Shown here in pieces: positions 8,608 to 17,149 of a DNA stretch of 64,000 nt (positions within the stretch are counted from its first letter, which is position 1; every line of letters begins with the position of its first letter). Origin of the DNA: Flavivirga sp. 57AJ16 (GTDB lineage: Bacteria; Bacteroidota; Bacteroidia; Flavobacteriales; Flavobacteriaceae); contig NZ_JAQZAT010000010.1 of assembly GCF_028736925.1 (NCBI RefSeq), positions 62,001 through 126,000 on the forward strand, given 5' to 3'. Under the pieces are notes generated by a model. It had not been told where the DNA came from. It was given only the letters and a program-made list of their open reading frames with translations, and ran no database searches. The position numbers and the translations under genes are program-made.

Positions 8608-8642
8608 CCTTCCCGTCCCGATAGTTATCGGGACGGGAAGGG
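8608..8642. repeat. GC-rich hairpin repeat
   Basis: Arms CCTTCCCGTCCCGATA and its reverse complement surround a short loop. It is embedded in GC-richer sequence with a CTTCGACTCCGCTCAGGACA phrase just before it. It could act as a terminator after the DUF4260 gene, but no T-run is present. Confidence 0.5.
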
Positions 8643-8776
8643 TTAACGGAATGAAAAGGAGAAATTGGGGATGGTGTCCAAGACTTTTTAGGGAAGTCCT
8701 TTGCCCGGAATGCAGCTTTTCGCGGAATGGAGGGGAATGTGCTGAACGGATTATGAAATTGAAAATTCAATAATTA

Positions 8777-8796
8777 CCACTATTGCAATAAAGTGG
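8777..8796. promoter_or_regulatory. candidate operator of the abiE locus
   Basis: The imperfect palindrome CCACTATTGCAATAAAGTGG lies about 45 bp before the first ATG of the abiE remnant. AbiEi-type antitoxins are known to autoregulate by binding inverted repeats, so this is a plausible site. Nothing else supports it. Confidence 0.35.
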
Positions 8797-8839
8797 CAAA
8801 TATTTGTATTTAGTTCGAAATATTTACTTAATTCGTACC

Positions 8840-9603
8840 ATGAGTACTAAAAAAGGATTTAAAATAAACCAATTGTTACAGTCCCAACCATCTGGAACAG
8901 TGTTCTTGTCCTCTTGGCTTGTTCAGCATGGTTATAGTCACGCGACCTGTTACGAAAGTACAGGGAAAGTAACTGGTTGACCCCATAGGCTCAGGGGCCA
9001 TGATAAGAATTGGCGAAGAAGTGGGGTATGAAGGCGCTCTATACACATTACAAGAACAATCAGGGCTGAGCGTACATCTTGGAGGAAGGACGGCCCTATC
9101 CCTGCTCGGAAGGGCACATTATTTGGACTTTAACGTGAAAAAAATATTCCTGTTCTGCAAAAGTGGCACTAAACTTCCCACATGGTTTTTAGAGTATGAT
9201 TGGGAAAATAAAATAGAGCAAATAAACACCTCTTTTCTTCCCTCTGATATAGATTTGTCCGCTATAGAGCAAAACATTTTCCATAAAAATATCAAACCCG
9301 GAAAGGGCTATCTTGGAATGTCTTTATTTAACCCCAAAAATCCATTCTTTTTTAGAATCCTACGAACTTATGGAGGGGTTGAACAACCTAAGACCAAACC
9401 ATGTACAAGCCTTGCTTGAACAGTGTAGTTCCGTCAAAGTAAAACGATTGTTTTTATATATGGCCGAAAAGACAGATCACAATTGGTTCAATTACATAAA
9501 AATAGAAAAAGTAGATTTGGGTAGCGGAAAACGGGCACTTTTGAATGATGGGGTCTATATACCTAAATACAATATAACCGTACCCAAAGAATTGGAAGCA
9601 TAA
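8840..9603 (+). pseudogene. abiEi-like antitoxin, three frameshifts
   Basis: Four consecutive segments rebuild one AbiEi-type protein. They are INQLLQSQPSGTVFLSSWLV from ATG 8840, DLLRKYRESNWLTP after a shift near 8943, IGSGAMIRIGEEVGYEGALY after a shift in the CCCC run near 8982, and FSIKISNPERAILECLYLTP after a shift near 9275. The last segment ends with GSGKRALLNDGVYIPKY and stop 9601-9603. The winged-helix N-terminal domain and the C-terminal AbiEi domain are both recognisable. The stop overlaps the toxin start (TAATG), the normal coupled arrangement. With three indels it cannot make antitoxin. Confidence 0.85.
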
Positions 9604-10504
9604 TGGAAATAAGAAATGTATATAAAGCCCAGGTATCACTTTTGTTAAGAGTGTTGCCAGAGGTAGCAAAGGAAAAATGTTTTGCTTTACATGGTTGTAA
9701 GCCATAAATTTATTCGTCAGGGAAATGCCCAGACTGTCTGTGGACGTCAATTTAACCTATGTATCCATAGAAGATAGGGATACTTCAATGAAAAATATCG
9801 TTGAAGCCCTAAAACGGATAAAATCAAGTATCGAAGCTGCCGTCCCCGAAATGCATATTTCCCTTCAGGAGAAAATACTCAAACTTCTTATTTCAATCCC
9901 GAAAGCACAAATAAAACTGGAAGTCAACCAAACCAACAGGGGTGTGATCGATGGCACTAAGGAAATGATGCTTTGTGAAAAAGCCCAAGATGAGTTTGCA
10001 GCATTCTGTGCTATTGATGTAGTCCCATTAAGCCTGCTTTATGGGGGTAAAATATGTGCTGCTTTGGACAGGCAACACCCAAGGGATTTGTTCGATATCA
10101 AATATCTAACACAGAACGAAGGTTTTACGGACGAAATAAAAAAAGGCTTTTTACTTTGTCTATTGGGCAGCAACCGTCCTTTGCACGAAATGCTCAGCCC
10201 AAACCTCACGGACCAAAGTCATGCTATGGAAAATCATTTTGATGGAATGAGCTATGTTCCGTTTTCCTATGAAGATTTTGAAGAAACCAGAAGTCAACTT
10301 ATAACGGCCGTCAAAGAGAGCCTAACAAAAAAAGATAAAGATTTTTTATTGAGCTTCAAGAGCCTTGCACCGGATTGGAGCGTTTACGATTTTGAAAGAT
10401 TCCCTGCTGTGCAATGGAAGCTACAAAATCTTATTAAACTTAAAAGCAATGACCTGTCAAAATACAATGAATTAGTTGGTGCTTTGAAAAATGCATTGCA
10501 TTAA
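9603..10504 (+). pseudogene. abiEii-like nucleotidyltransferase toxin, frameshifted, active site damaged
   Basis: From ATG 9603 the frame gives MEIRNVYKAQVSLLLRVLPE and FALHG, then hits TAA near 9707. A one-base correction continues with AINLFVREMPRLSVDVNLTY and the rest of the DUF1814/AbiEii protein to 10504, including the LDRQHPRDLFDIKY motif. In active AbiEii enzymes the core is GGTAxNLF...DxDLTY. Here the glycine stretch is destroyed at the frameshift and the second Asp is Asn (DVN). The toxin is therefore dead by two independent lesions, which would have permitted loss of the antitoxin. Confidence 0.88.
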
Positions 10505-10668
10505 CAGAAGATTTCCTGTCCCAAATTCATTCTATTTTTAGGACAAAGTGAATATGAAATTAAGATAGGTACTATTATAATTGATCCCTATAATATTCTT
10601 AAACCTCAAAAAATATCAATAGGCATCAAACCCTATTCTAACCGATAAAAAGTAAAAATGTTGTACCT

Positions 10669-10714
10669 ATGTTGTACCCAAACAAAAAAACCTCTCAAAA
10701 TTGAGAGGTTTTTT
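10669..10714. repeat. right 46-bp direct repeat (candidate attR) overlapping the tRNA-Leu terminator
   Basis: Identical to 3010-3055. A partial extra copy (ATGTTGTACCTATGTTGTACC) starts a few bases upstream. The hairpin part lies 28 bp past the 3' end of tRNA-Leu and has a T-run in that transcript's direction. Confidence 0.7.
10684..10714 (-). terminator. terminator of tRNA-Leu, inside the att repeat
   Basis: Stem ACCTCTC/GAGAGGT with a T-run on both strands. It reads as a bidirectional intrinsic terminator. Confidence 0.65.
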
Positions 10715-10741
10715 GACTGCAAATTTACAGTTGAAAAAAAG

Positions 10742-10823
10742 TGCGGGCGGAGAGACTCGAACTCTCACACCTCGCGGCACTAGATCCTAAGTCTAGCGTG
10801 TCTACCAATTCCACCACGCCCGC
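10742..10823 (-). tRNA. tRNA-Leu (anticodon UAG)
   Basis: On the minus strand the acceptor GCGGGCG pairs with CGCCCGC. The D arm is GTGGAATTGGTAGACAC. The anticodon stem CTAGA/TCTAG holds the 7-base loop CTTAGGA, so the anticodon is TAG. A long variable arm and a T arm (GAGAG TTCGAGT CTCTC) follow. The length of 82 nt and the class II shape fit leucine. CCA is not encoded. Its 3' flank is the attachment site of the 3.0-10.7 kb island. Confidence 0.95.
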
Positions 10824-10917
10824 AAAAGGACTGCAAATATAAACAAGATTTTTAAATTGCAAAGTTGATATGTCAAAATAATTCTAAAAATAAATCGATA
10901 AGTCGTTTTTATAATCG

Positions 10918-11112
10918 GAACTCATTTAAACTACCCCGTCTAGCTGAGCACATGTTTTTGGATGGTAGCGAAGATTAACAAATGCCAGCAGGCAGGTGTT
11001 TTCCATTTGAAGGCTTTTTAAATTACATAGTAGGGCTACGGAAGGAAAAAAAGATAAAAATAGGTGTAAAAGGGGACATTTTTTAGTCCATTGAAAAAGT
11101 TTAAATGAGTTC
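10918..11112. repeat. 195-bp MITE-like element with 15-bp perfect TIRs
   Basis: GAACTCATTTAAACT (10918-10932) and its exact reverse complement (11098-11112) bound a non-coding stretch. The interior includes AGCTGAGCACATGTTT, which also occurs in reverse orientation inside the insertion at 3272-3503. It fills most of the 345-bp gap between tRNA-Leu and the dipeptidase gene. Confidence 0.6.
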
Positions 11113-11168
11113 TCAAATAAATAAAGTATTCTTTTTTATATTTTTGAGCAAACTATATAATCACTTCA

Positions 11169-12557
11169 ATGAACAACATTCAATCTTATATAAAAGAAAA
11201 CAAAACCCGTTTTTTAAATGAATTAATAGAGCTACTTAAAATACCATCTATAAGTGCAGATTCTGCTTATAGAGATGATGTTTTAAAAACAGCCGAAGCC
11301 ATTAAGGTTAGTTTAGAAAAAGCTGGGTGCGATATTGTTGAAATTTGTAAAACAGATGGGTACCCTGTGGTTTATGGTGAAAAGATTATTGATAAAAATC
11401 TACCGACAGTATTGGTTTATGGCCATTACGATGTACAACCGCCAGATCCTTTAGACCTTTGGAACTCACCTCCTTTTGAACCCGTAATTAAAAAAACAGC
11501 GTTACACCCAGAAGGTGCCATTTATGCTCGCGGTGCTTGCGACGACAAGGGGCAGATGTACATGCACGTAAAAGCTATGGAATTTATGACATCCACAAAC
11601 CAATTACCGTGCAATGTGAAATTTATGATTGAAGGCGAAGAAGAAGTTGGTAGCGCTAATTTGGCAACGTTTGTAAAAAACAATCAAGACAAATTAAAAA
11701 ATGATGTCATTCTAATTTCAGATACTGGTATGATCGCTCAAGATATCCCTTCTATTACCACGGGTTTACGTGGATTAAGCTATGTAGAAGTTGAAGTTAC
11801 CGGGCCTAATCGCGATTTGCATTCTGGTCTTTATGGCGGTGCAGTGGCCAACCCGATAAACGTTTTAACCAAAATGATTGCGTCACTTCATGACGAAAAC
11901 AATCATATAACTATTCCAGGGTTTTATGATAAAGTAGAAGAACTATCCAAAGAAGAACGTGCAGAAATGGCAAAAGCGCCATTTAATTTAGATCATTATA
12001 AAAAAGCCCTAGATATAAATGATGTCTATGGCGAAACTGGGTATACCACCAACGAACGCAATGCCATTCGCCCTACTTTAGATGTTAATGGTATTTGGGG
12101 AGGTTATATAGGAGAAGGAGCCAAAACCGTCATTGCAAGTAAAGCTTATGCTAAAATCTCAATGCGGCTCGTTCCTCATCAGGATTGGGAAGAAATCACA
12201 CAGCTATTCAAAACACATTTCGAAAGTCTTGCCCCAAAAGGAGTAACCGTAAAAGTAACACCTCATCATGGCGGCCAAGGTTATGTAACGCCTATAAACA
12301 GTATTGGTTATCAAGCAGCTAGTAAAGCCTACCAGGAAACCTTTGGCAAAAGGCCTATTCCACAACGGAGTGGTGGCAGCATTCCTATTGTGTCTCTTTT
12401 TGAGCAAGAACTAAAAAGTAAAATCATACTTATGGGCTTTGGTTTAGATAGCGATGCCATTCATTCTCCAAACGAACATTTTGGGGTTTTTAATTATTTA
12501 AAGGGTATCGAAACCATTCCTTTATTCTATAAATATTTCACGGAATTATCTAACTGA
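11169..12557 (+). CDS. M20-family dipeptidase
   Basis: The 462-residue metallopeptidase hydrolyses dipeptides or short peptides in the cytoplasm using two metal ions (family knowledge). The metal and catalytic motifs are present: YGHYDVQPP near residue 85, ARGACDDKGQ near 120, EGEEEVGS near 155, SDTG near 180, and the late HSPNEHFG histidine. A dimerisation lid domain sits between. Length and order match M20 dipeptidases of Bacteroidota. No signal peptide is present. The gene stands alone. Confidence 0.93.
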   Translation: MNNIQSYIKENKTRFLNELIELLKIPSISADSAYRDDVLKTAEAIKVSLEKAGCDIVEICKTDGYPVVYGEKIIDKNLPTVLVYGHYDVQPPDPLDLWNSPPFEPVIKKTALHPEGAIYARGACDDKGQMYMHVKAMEFMTSTNQLPCNVKFMIEGEEEVGSANLATFVKNNQDKLKNDVILISDTGMIAQDIPSITTGLRGLSYVEVEVTGPNRDLHSGLYGGAVANPINVLTKMIASLHDENNHITIPGFYDKVEELSKEERAEMAKAPFNLDHYKKALDINDVYGETGYTTNERNAIRPTLDVNGIWGGYIGEGAKTVIASKAYAKISMRLVPHQDWEEITQLFKTHFESLAPKGVTVKVTPHHGGQGYVTPINSIGYQAASKAYQETFGKRPIPQRSGGSIPIVSLFEQELKSKIILMGFGLDSDAIHSPNEHFGVFNYLKGIETIPLFYKYFTELSN

Positions 12558-12690
12558 TTTTAGGGGATTCCTTACCTTTGGAACGAAAAGTAGCATGTGT
12601 TTTAAAGCGGTCTGTTTTGTCTAAAAAAAGGAATCAGGGAAATTTACGATATTACTATATGCAAATGAATTTAGAAGGTTGTAATGTGCT

Positions 12691-13557
12691 ATGAAAAACC
12701 AACACAACAAACACCTACTACTACTCTTATTAGCGACTCTTTTTATTAGTACTTCTGGTCCTTTAGGTAAATTTATAGAGCTGCCCATTCCAGTGATCAT
12801 TTGGTGGCGCTCTATACTGGCCTTTATATTATTATATGGTTTTTGTAGATATAAAAAAATAAGCTTAAGACCTAAATCTAGGAAAGACATCTTTCTTTTT
12901 ATAATAAGCGCTCTTTTTTTAGCAACACATTGGATTACCTATTTTTATGCCCTAAAGCTATCCAATGTCGCTATAGGCATGCTTTCTTTATTTGTATACC
13001 CTATCATCACAGCTTTTTTAGAACCTTTATTTTTTAAAGTAAAATTCGACCCTATTTACACCCTACTGGGGCTACAAGTTTTAATAGGCCTCTACATATT
13101 AGCCCCAGAATTTAATCTGGAAAGCTCTCATGTTAAAGGGCTTCTTTTTGGGCTCTCTTCTGCATTGTTCTATGCGCTGCGCAATATTATCTCAAAACAA
13201 TTAGTTAGCAGTTATAATGGAACCTCCATCATGTTATATCAAATAGGCATTATTAGCATTGTTCTATCTCCTGTTTTATTTTTCATGGATACCTCAGGAA
13301 TGTCCACTCAATTTCCTTATGTTATTATTTTAGCTGTTATCACTACAGCTATAGGACATACTATGTTAATAAATAGTCTAAAACATTTTACGGTAAGTAC
13401 CGCAAGTATTATTAGTAGTACACAGCCCATTTTAGGGATTATTATAGCCTTTATTTTTTTAAGCGAAATCCCAACCTGGAATACTTTTTTTGGAGGACTT
13501 ATTATTCTCTCTACAGTTATTATAGAAAGCATTCGATCAAAAAAGATCAGCTCTTAA
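12691..13557 (+). CDS. EamA/DMT-family membrane transporter
   Basis: The 288-residue protein has about ten hydrophobic helices arranged as two EamA repeats. FISTSGPLGKFIELPIPVII opens the first repeat and a second starts near LFGLSSALFYALRNIISKQL. Members export small metabolites. The substrate cannot be told from sequence. A basic tail (IRSKKISS) ends it. Confidence 0.9.
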   Translation: MKNQHNKHLLLLLLATLFISTSGPLGKFIELPIPVIIWWRSILAFILLYGFCRYKKISLRPKSRKDIFLFIISALFLATHWITYFYALKLSNVAIGMLSLFVYPIITAFLEPLFFKVKFDPIYTLLGLQVLIGLYILAPEFNLESSHVKGLLFGLSSALFYALRNIISKQLVSSYNGTSIMLYQIGIISIVLSPVLFFMDTSGMSTQFPYVIILAVITTAIGHTMLINSLKHFTVSTASIISSTQPILGIIIAFIFLSEIPTWNTFFGGLIILSTVIIESIRSKKISS

Positions 13558-13569
13558 ACATACTTTTGG

Positions 13570-13611
13570 TACTACATGTGTAGCATATAAATTTGTTCTA
13601 CATATGCAGAA
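13570..13611. promoter_or_regulatory. pair of BlaI/MecI-like dyads upstream of the DUF4407 gene
   Basis: TACTACATGTGTAGCA (13570-13585) and TTCTACATATGCAGAA (13596-13611) are near-palindromes with centres 26 bp apart. Both resemble the BlaI/MecI consensus dyad TACTACATATGTAGTA (established for staphylococcal regulators). They lie about 100 bp before the DUF4407 start. A BlaI-family gene occurs at 28505, but a link is only inferred. Confidence 0.45.
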
Positions 13612-13702
13612 TACATATTATTATCTACATTTATGGGAAAATCATGTAACAAATTGATAGGCTCAGCGTTCTAATAGTCAGTCAATCAAAATAAATCATA
13701 GT

Positions 13703-14803
13703 ATGTTAAAGCAATTTTTTATTACCTGCTCAGGTTCGGACACCGATATTTTAGATCAATGTTCCAAAGGCGAACAAAACAAATATGCCGGTATTGGCGC
13801 TACTGTTTTCTTTACCGCGGTTATGGCCTTTATTGCTGCCAGTTACGCGCTTTACACAGTTTTCGACAATCTATTTATTGCCATTGCTTTTGGCTTTATA
13901 TGGGGCTTGCTTATCTTTAATTTAGACAGATACATTGTTTCTACCATTAAAAAAACCGGAAATATTACGGACGAGCTCATGCAGGCTTCACCTAGAATAA
14001 TTTTAGCTATCATTATTGCCATTGTTATTTCCAAACCACTAGAGTTAAAGATTTTTGAAAAAGAAATCAATCAAGTACTGTTAGAACAGAAGAACGAACT
14101 AACATTAGCCAATAAAACCCAGATTGCAGAGCAATTCACACCTACCATCGCCACACTTCAAAACGACATAGTTGGTTTACAAAATGATATAGATAATAAA
14201 GAAGCCGAAGTAAACACTTTATACGATACTTATATTGCTGAAGCCGAAGGAACTGCTGGCACTAAATTATTGGGCAAAGGTCCTGTCTATAAAGAAAAAA
14301 GAGAGAAGCATGATGCGTTGTTGGCCGAACTGCAACTATTAAAAGCTGAAAATAAAGCCAAAATTACTGCTATTGAAACTCAAATAGCAACACTAAAAGG
14401 GGATTATGAAAAGCAAATTGTAACCACACAGCCCATTATCAATAATTTTGACGGTTTAATGGCCCGTGTGAATGCGCTAGGAAAGTTACCATGGCTCCCT
14501 TCCTTTTTTATATTCTTGCTGTTTTTAGCTATTGAAACGGCTCCTATTTTTGCAAAATTGTTATCTCCGAAAAGTGCTTACGACTTTAGGCTAGAAGATC
14601 AGGAAACAGCTATTAAAACGAATGTCCTTCAAAATAAAAATCAGAGAGCCGCTTTATTAAAAACGGACTATGCTATTAACGATCGTATTTATAGTGATAT
14701 AGAAAAAGAAGACGAATTATATACTTATAAGCGCAAAAAAGTGAGAGAGTTGATGCAACTTCAAGCTGATGCTTTTTTCAAACATCAAAAAAACGCCTTC
14801 TAA
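13703..14803 (+). CDS. DUF4407 membrane protein
   Basis: The product has 366 residues. It opens with FITCSGSDTDILDQCS, the usual DUF4407 start. Hydrophobic helices follow at about residues 33-50 and 58-75, then NLDRYIV, a helix near 95-110, a long coiled coil (about 120-250), a fourth helix near 265-285 (LPSFFIFLLFLAIETAP) and a basic tail. The function is unknown. The topology suggests an inner-membrane protein with a long soluble coiled coil. Two BlaI-like dyads lie upstream. Confidence 0.88.
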   Translation: MLKQFFITCSGSDTDILDQCSKGEQNKYAGIGATVFFTAVMAFIAASYALYTVFDNLFIAIAFGFIWGLLIFNLDRYIVSTIKKTGNITDELMQASPRIILAIIIAIVISKPLELKIFEKEINQVLLEQKNELTLANKTQIAEQFTPTIATLQNDIVGLQNDIDNKEAEVNTLYDTYIAEAEGTAGTKLLGKGPVYKEKREKHDALLAELQLLKAENKAKITAIETQIATLKGDYEKQIVTTQPIINNFDGLMARVNALGKLPWLPSFFIFLLFLAIETAPIFAKLLSPKSAYDFRLEDQETAIKTNVLQNKNQRAALLKTDYAINDRIYSDIEKEDELYTYKRKKVRELMQLQADAFFKHQKNAF

Positions 14804-14809
14804 TCCTAT

Positions 14810-15094
14810 TTACATCCTGTTTTCCGATTTAAAATGATTATATAAATCTTTACACCCTAAACCTATAATCGAGAAGCTTTTATTTTTTTTGACGGCCTCA
14901 TTATGAAGTGCCGCTAAGGCATTAACCCCATAGCGATCCATACTTTCAATATCTTGAATACTAATAGTAAGATTGTTTACTTTTTCAAAAATATTTTTGA
15001 ATTCATTTTGAAACACTTCTAAACTATGTCTGTTTAGAATGCCTTTAATTTTGAAAAAATTATTGCAGCTTGAAATTGTTAAATCCATAATCAT
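14810..15094 (-). CDS. STAS-domain protein (anti-sigma factor antagonist-like)
   Basis: The 94-residue protein is a single STAS fold: an N-terminal strand pair (FFKIKGILNRHSLEVFQNEF), a central LTISIQDIESMDRYGVNALA with the serine or threonine-type switch region, and a C-terminal helix. Partner-switch proteins of this kind bind anti-sigma kinases or transporters; no kinase lies nearby. It is convergent with the DUF4407 gene (6 bp between stops). Confidence 0.75.
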   Translation of the reverse strand: MIMDLTISSCNNFFKIKGILNRHSLEVFQNEFKNIFEKVNNLTISIQDIESMDRYGVNALAALHNEAVKKNKSFSIIGLGCKDLYNHFKSENRM

Positions 15095-15254
15095 AGTATT
15101 TTAAATTGTTTCAATGATAGATCCTAGGGCAATTAATCAACTGATAACGAAACAAATATACAGAAATTAAAAATTAAAAATATTATTTTTTCGATCAATA
15201 GATTCTAACTTTAGATGAAAAAATATTCTGTGTCAATTTCATCGTCAAGTAACC

Positions 15255-15293
15255 ATATTAATACCATTTCTAATTAGAATATGGTATTAATAT
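15255..15293. promoter_or_regulatory. 13-bp-arm palindrome before the SnoaL-like/GNAT operon
   Basis: ATATTAATACCAT (15255-15267) and its exact reverse complement (15281-15293) flank a 13-base spacer, 50 bp upstream of the start at 15343. No T-run follows and both flanking genes start away from it, so an operator is more likely than a terminator. Confidence 0.4.
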
Positions 15294-15342
15294 CAAGATT
15301 TCGTTACTTTTACTCCTACAAAACATTTTAATTATATCGATA

Positions 15343-15774
15343 ATGAAAAAATTTGTATTGCTACTTTGCCTAATATCTATTTTCACTAGTTATTCTCAAA
15401 CTTCTGAAGAGCATGACAAAAAAGCTATTCTTAAAGTATTAAAAAAGCAACGCCTTGCTTGGTCCGATAATAATATTGAAGAATTTATGGAAAGCTATTG
15501 GAAAAGTGATTCACTCAAATTTTATGGCAGTAATGGCATAACCTATGGTTGGGAAAACACTTTAGACAGATACAAAAAGGCCTATCCTACCAAGGATCAT
15601 ACAGGAAAATTAAATTTTAGAATAAATGCTATTACCAAAATAGCCGAAGGTGCTTATTATGTTATGGGGGAATATCATTTAAAACGTGAAGTTGGAAATG
15701 CCGATGGTATTTTTATGATTATTTTTAAAAAAATTAATGGTAAGTGGAAAATTATTGCCGACACCTCTAACTAA
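15343..15774 (+). CDS. secreted SnoaL/NTF2-like (DUF4440-type) protein
   Basis: The 143-residue protein has a signal peptide (MKKFVLLLCLISIFTSYS, cleavage near SQT). The mature part has the NTF2-like pattern: KAILKVLKKQRLAWSDNNIE, MESYWKSDSLKFYGSNGITY, and a closing strand ending GKWKIIADTS. Such proteins are periplasmic or lipid-side folds with varied roles, and no catalytic residues can be assigned. The GNAT gene starts 3 bp after its stop, so they share a transcript. Confidence 0.85.
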   Translation: MKKFVLLLCLISIFTSYSQTSEEHDKKAILKVLKKQRLAWSDNNIEEFMESYWKSDSLKFYGSNGITYGWENTLDRYKKAYPTKDHTGKLNFRINAITKIAEGAYYVMGEYHLKREVGNADGIFMIIFKKINGKWKIIADTSN

Positions 15775-15777
15775 ACC

Positions 15778-16254
15778 ATGTCCATAATTATTAGAAAAGC
15801 AACATTAAATGATGCTCCTGTTTTATTAGAGTTTGAACAGGGTGTTATTACTGCAGAACGCCCTTTCGATCCTACTATAAAAGAAGGCCCTATTAACTAT
15901 TATGATATTAACGAATTAATAACAAGCAGCGATTCTGATGTGTTCGTAGCAGAATCTGACGGTGAAATAGTGGCATCAGGTTATGCCAAGATTAAAACTG
16001 ACAGGCAGTATTTAAAACATGCTTATCAGGGTTACTTAGGTTTTATGTTTGTTTCTAAAAAGCATAGAGGCAAACGTCTAAACAAAATGATTATTGATGC
16101 TTTACTAAAGTGGTGCAAAGCACGGCATGTTTTTGAGATCAGACTGGATGTGTATGATGATAATATCCCGGCTATTAAAGCCTATGAAAAAGTAGGATTT
16201 AAAAAACATATGATTAATATGCGTCTGGATATTGAAAATTTAGATCTAGAGTGA
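15778..16254 (+). CDS. GNAT-family N-acetyltransferase
   Basis: The 158-residue acetyltransferase starts with IIIRKATLNDAPVLLEFEQG. The acetyl-CoA loop is SKKHRGKRLNKMI (residues about 99-111) and the end is AIKAYEKVGFKKH, typical of GNAT. The acceptor substrate is unknown. It follows the SnoaL-like gene by 3 bp. Confidence 0.9.
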   Translation: MSIIIRKATLNDAPVLLEFEQGVITAERPFDPTIKEGPINYYDINELITSSDSDVFVAESDGEIVASGYAKIKTDRQYLKHAYQGYLGFMFVSKKHRGKRLNKMIIDALLKWCKARHVFEIRLDVYDDNIPAIKAYEKVGFKKHMINMRLDIENLDLE

Positions 16255-16431
16255 ACAGCCTTCCCTTAGACTTGTTTCAGGGCCCCATAAATTAATTTAT
16301 TGGTTTTAATACTGAAACTAGTGCAGTATAACATCAAAACTACTTATTATTACTAATTACGGACGGACATTTAAAATTATTTTGTTGAATAGCAGAAAGC
16401 CTAACCGTAATGACATTTCAACACCCGAGTG

Positions 16432-17010
16432 CTATAATTTCTTTACGTATTTGGTAATAATTACAATTTGTTGTGCTCCTACTTTGCCCTCAATAAATTC
16501 TGCATTCTCACGATCTAAGCGGATATTTCTAACAGCTGTACCCTGTTTAGCGACCATACTAGAACCTTTAACTTTTAAATCTTTTACCAAAACTACAGCA
16601 TCTCCAGATTCTAAAATAACACCGTTTACATCCCTATGGATAATCTTGTTATCGGGATCTTCATGCTCGCCTGTTGCACGTGCCAAAGCTAAAGCTTCAT
16701 CATCTAAATACATCATGTCCAACAAATCTTTTGGCCAGCCTTCATTACGTAATCTTTGAAGCATCCTCCAAGCCATAATCTGTACGGCAACATGCTCGCT
16801 CCACATACTATCGTTTAAACATCTCCAATGATTAGCATCCATATCCTCTTTCCCTTCTATTTGATCTAAACAGGTTTTACAGACCAATACATCATTAGCC
16901 ACATTTTCGTTTAATGAAGGTGGGATGGTATATGACTTTAAACCTTCTGTAGAAGTACATAATTCACAGGTATTGTTGCTTCTTTCTTGTAATGTTTGTA
17001 ATACGCTCAT
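16432..17010 (-). CDS. PhnA-domain protein
   Basis: The 192-residue protein has a zinc ribbon at the N-terminus (CELC at about residues 15-18 and CKTC at 43-46). The C-terminal PhnA domain has SGDAVVLVKDLKVKGSSMVA and RNIRLDRENAEFIEGKV. PhnA proteins were named from the phosphonate operon, but most, like this one, sit outside it and their role is unclear. The gene follows a terminator hairpin, so it has its own promoter. Confidence 0.88.
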   Translation of the reverse strand: MSVLQTLQERSNNTCELCTSTEGLKSYTIPPSLNENVANDVLVCKTCLDQIEGKEDMDANHWRCLNDSMWSEHVAVQIMAWRMLQRLRNEGWPKDLLDMMYLDDEALALARATGEHEDPDNKIIHRDVNGVILESGDAVVLVKDLKVKGSSMVAKQGTAVRNIRLDRENAEFIEGKVGAQQIVIITKYVKKL

Positions 17011-17080
17011 GCTTTACTTTTAGTTTTTGCAATAATACGTTTTAATAAAAGGTTTTACAAGTTCCATTTTACAGATAAAC

Positions 17081-17130
17081 AAAAGAGCCTGAATTCTAAG
17101 TTAAAAACTTAAATAATTCAGCCTCTTTTT
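17081..17130. terminator. bidirectional hairpin between the secreted-protein gene and the PhnA-like gene
   Basis: AAAAGAGCCTGAATT pairs with AATTCAGCCTCTTTTT around a partly paired loop. It sits 20 bp past the stop of the 17150-17950 gene. Confidence 0.7.
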
Positions 17131-17149
17131 ACAAATAAAAATATAAGTT

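Larger units (their letters stand above)
8281..8839. other. gap with GC-richer repeat material upstream of abiE remnant
   Basis: No gene is supported. The region is visibly richer in G and C than its surroundings. It contains CTTCGACTCCGCTCAGGACA (8582-8601), a phrase related to the TCAGGTTGAG repeats elsewhere in the window, and an adjacent strong hairpin (8608-8642). It looks like dispersed-repeat debris. Confidence 0.5.

Noticed and set aside
8528-8773. 81-residue plus-strand frame
   Set aside because: Lies in GC-rich repeat and hairpin material with arginine-rich, protein-unlike composition.
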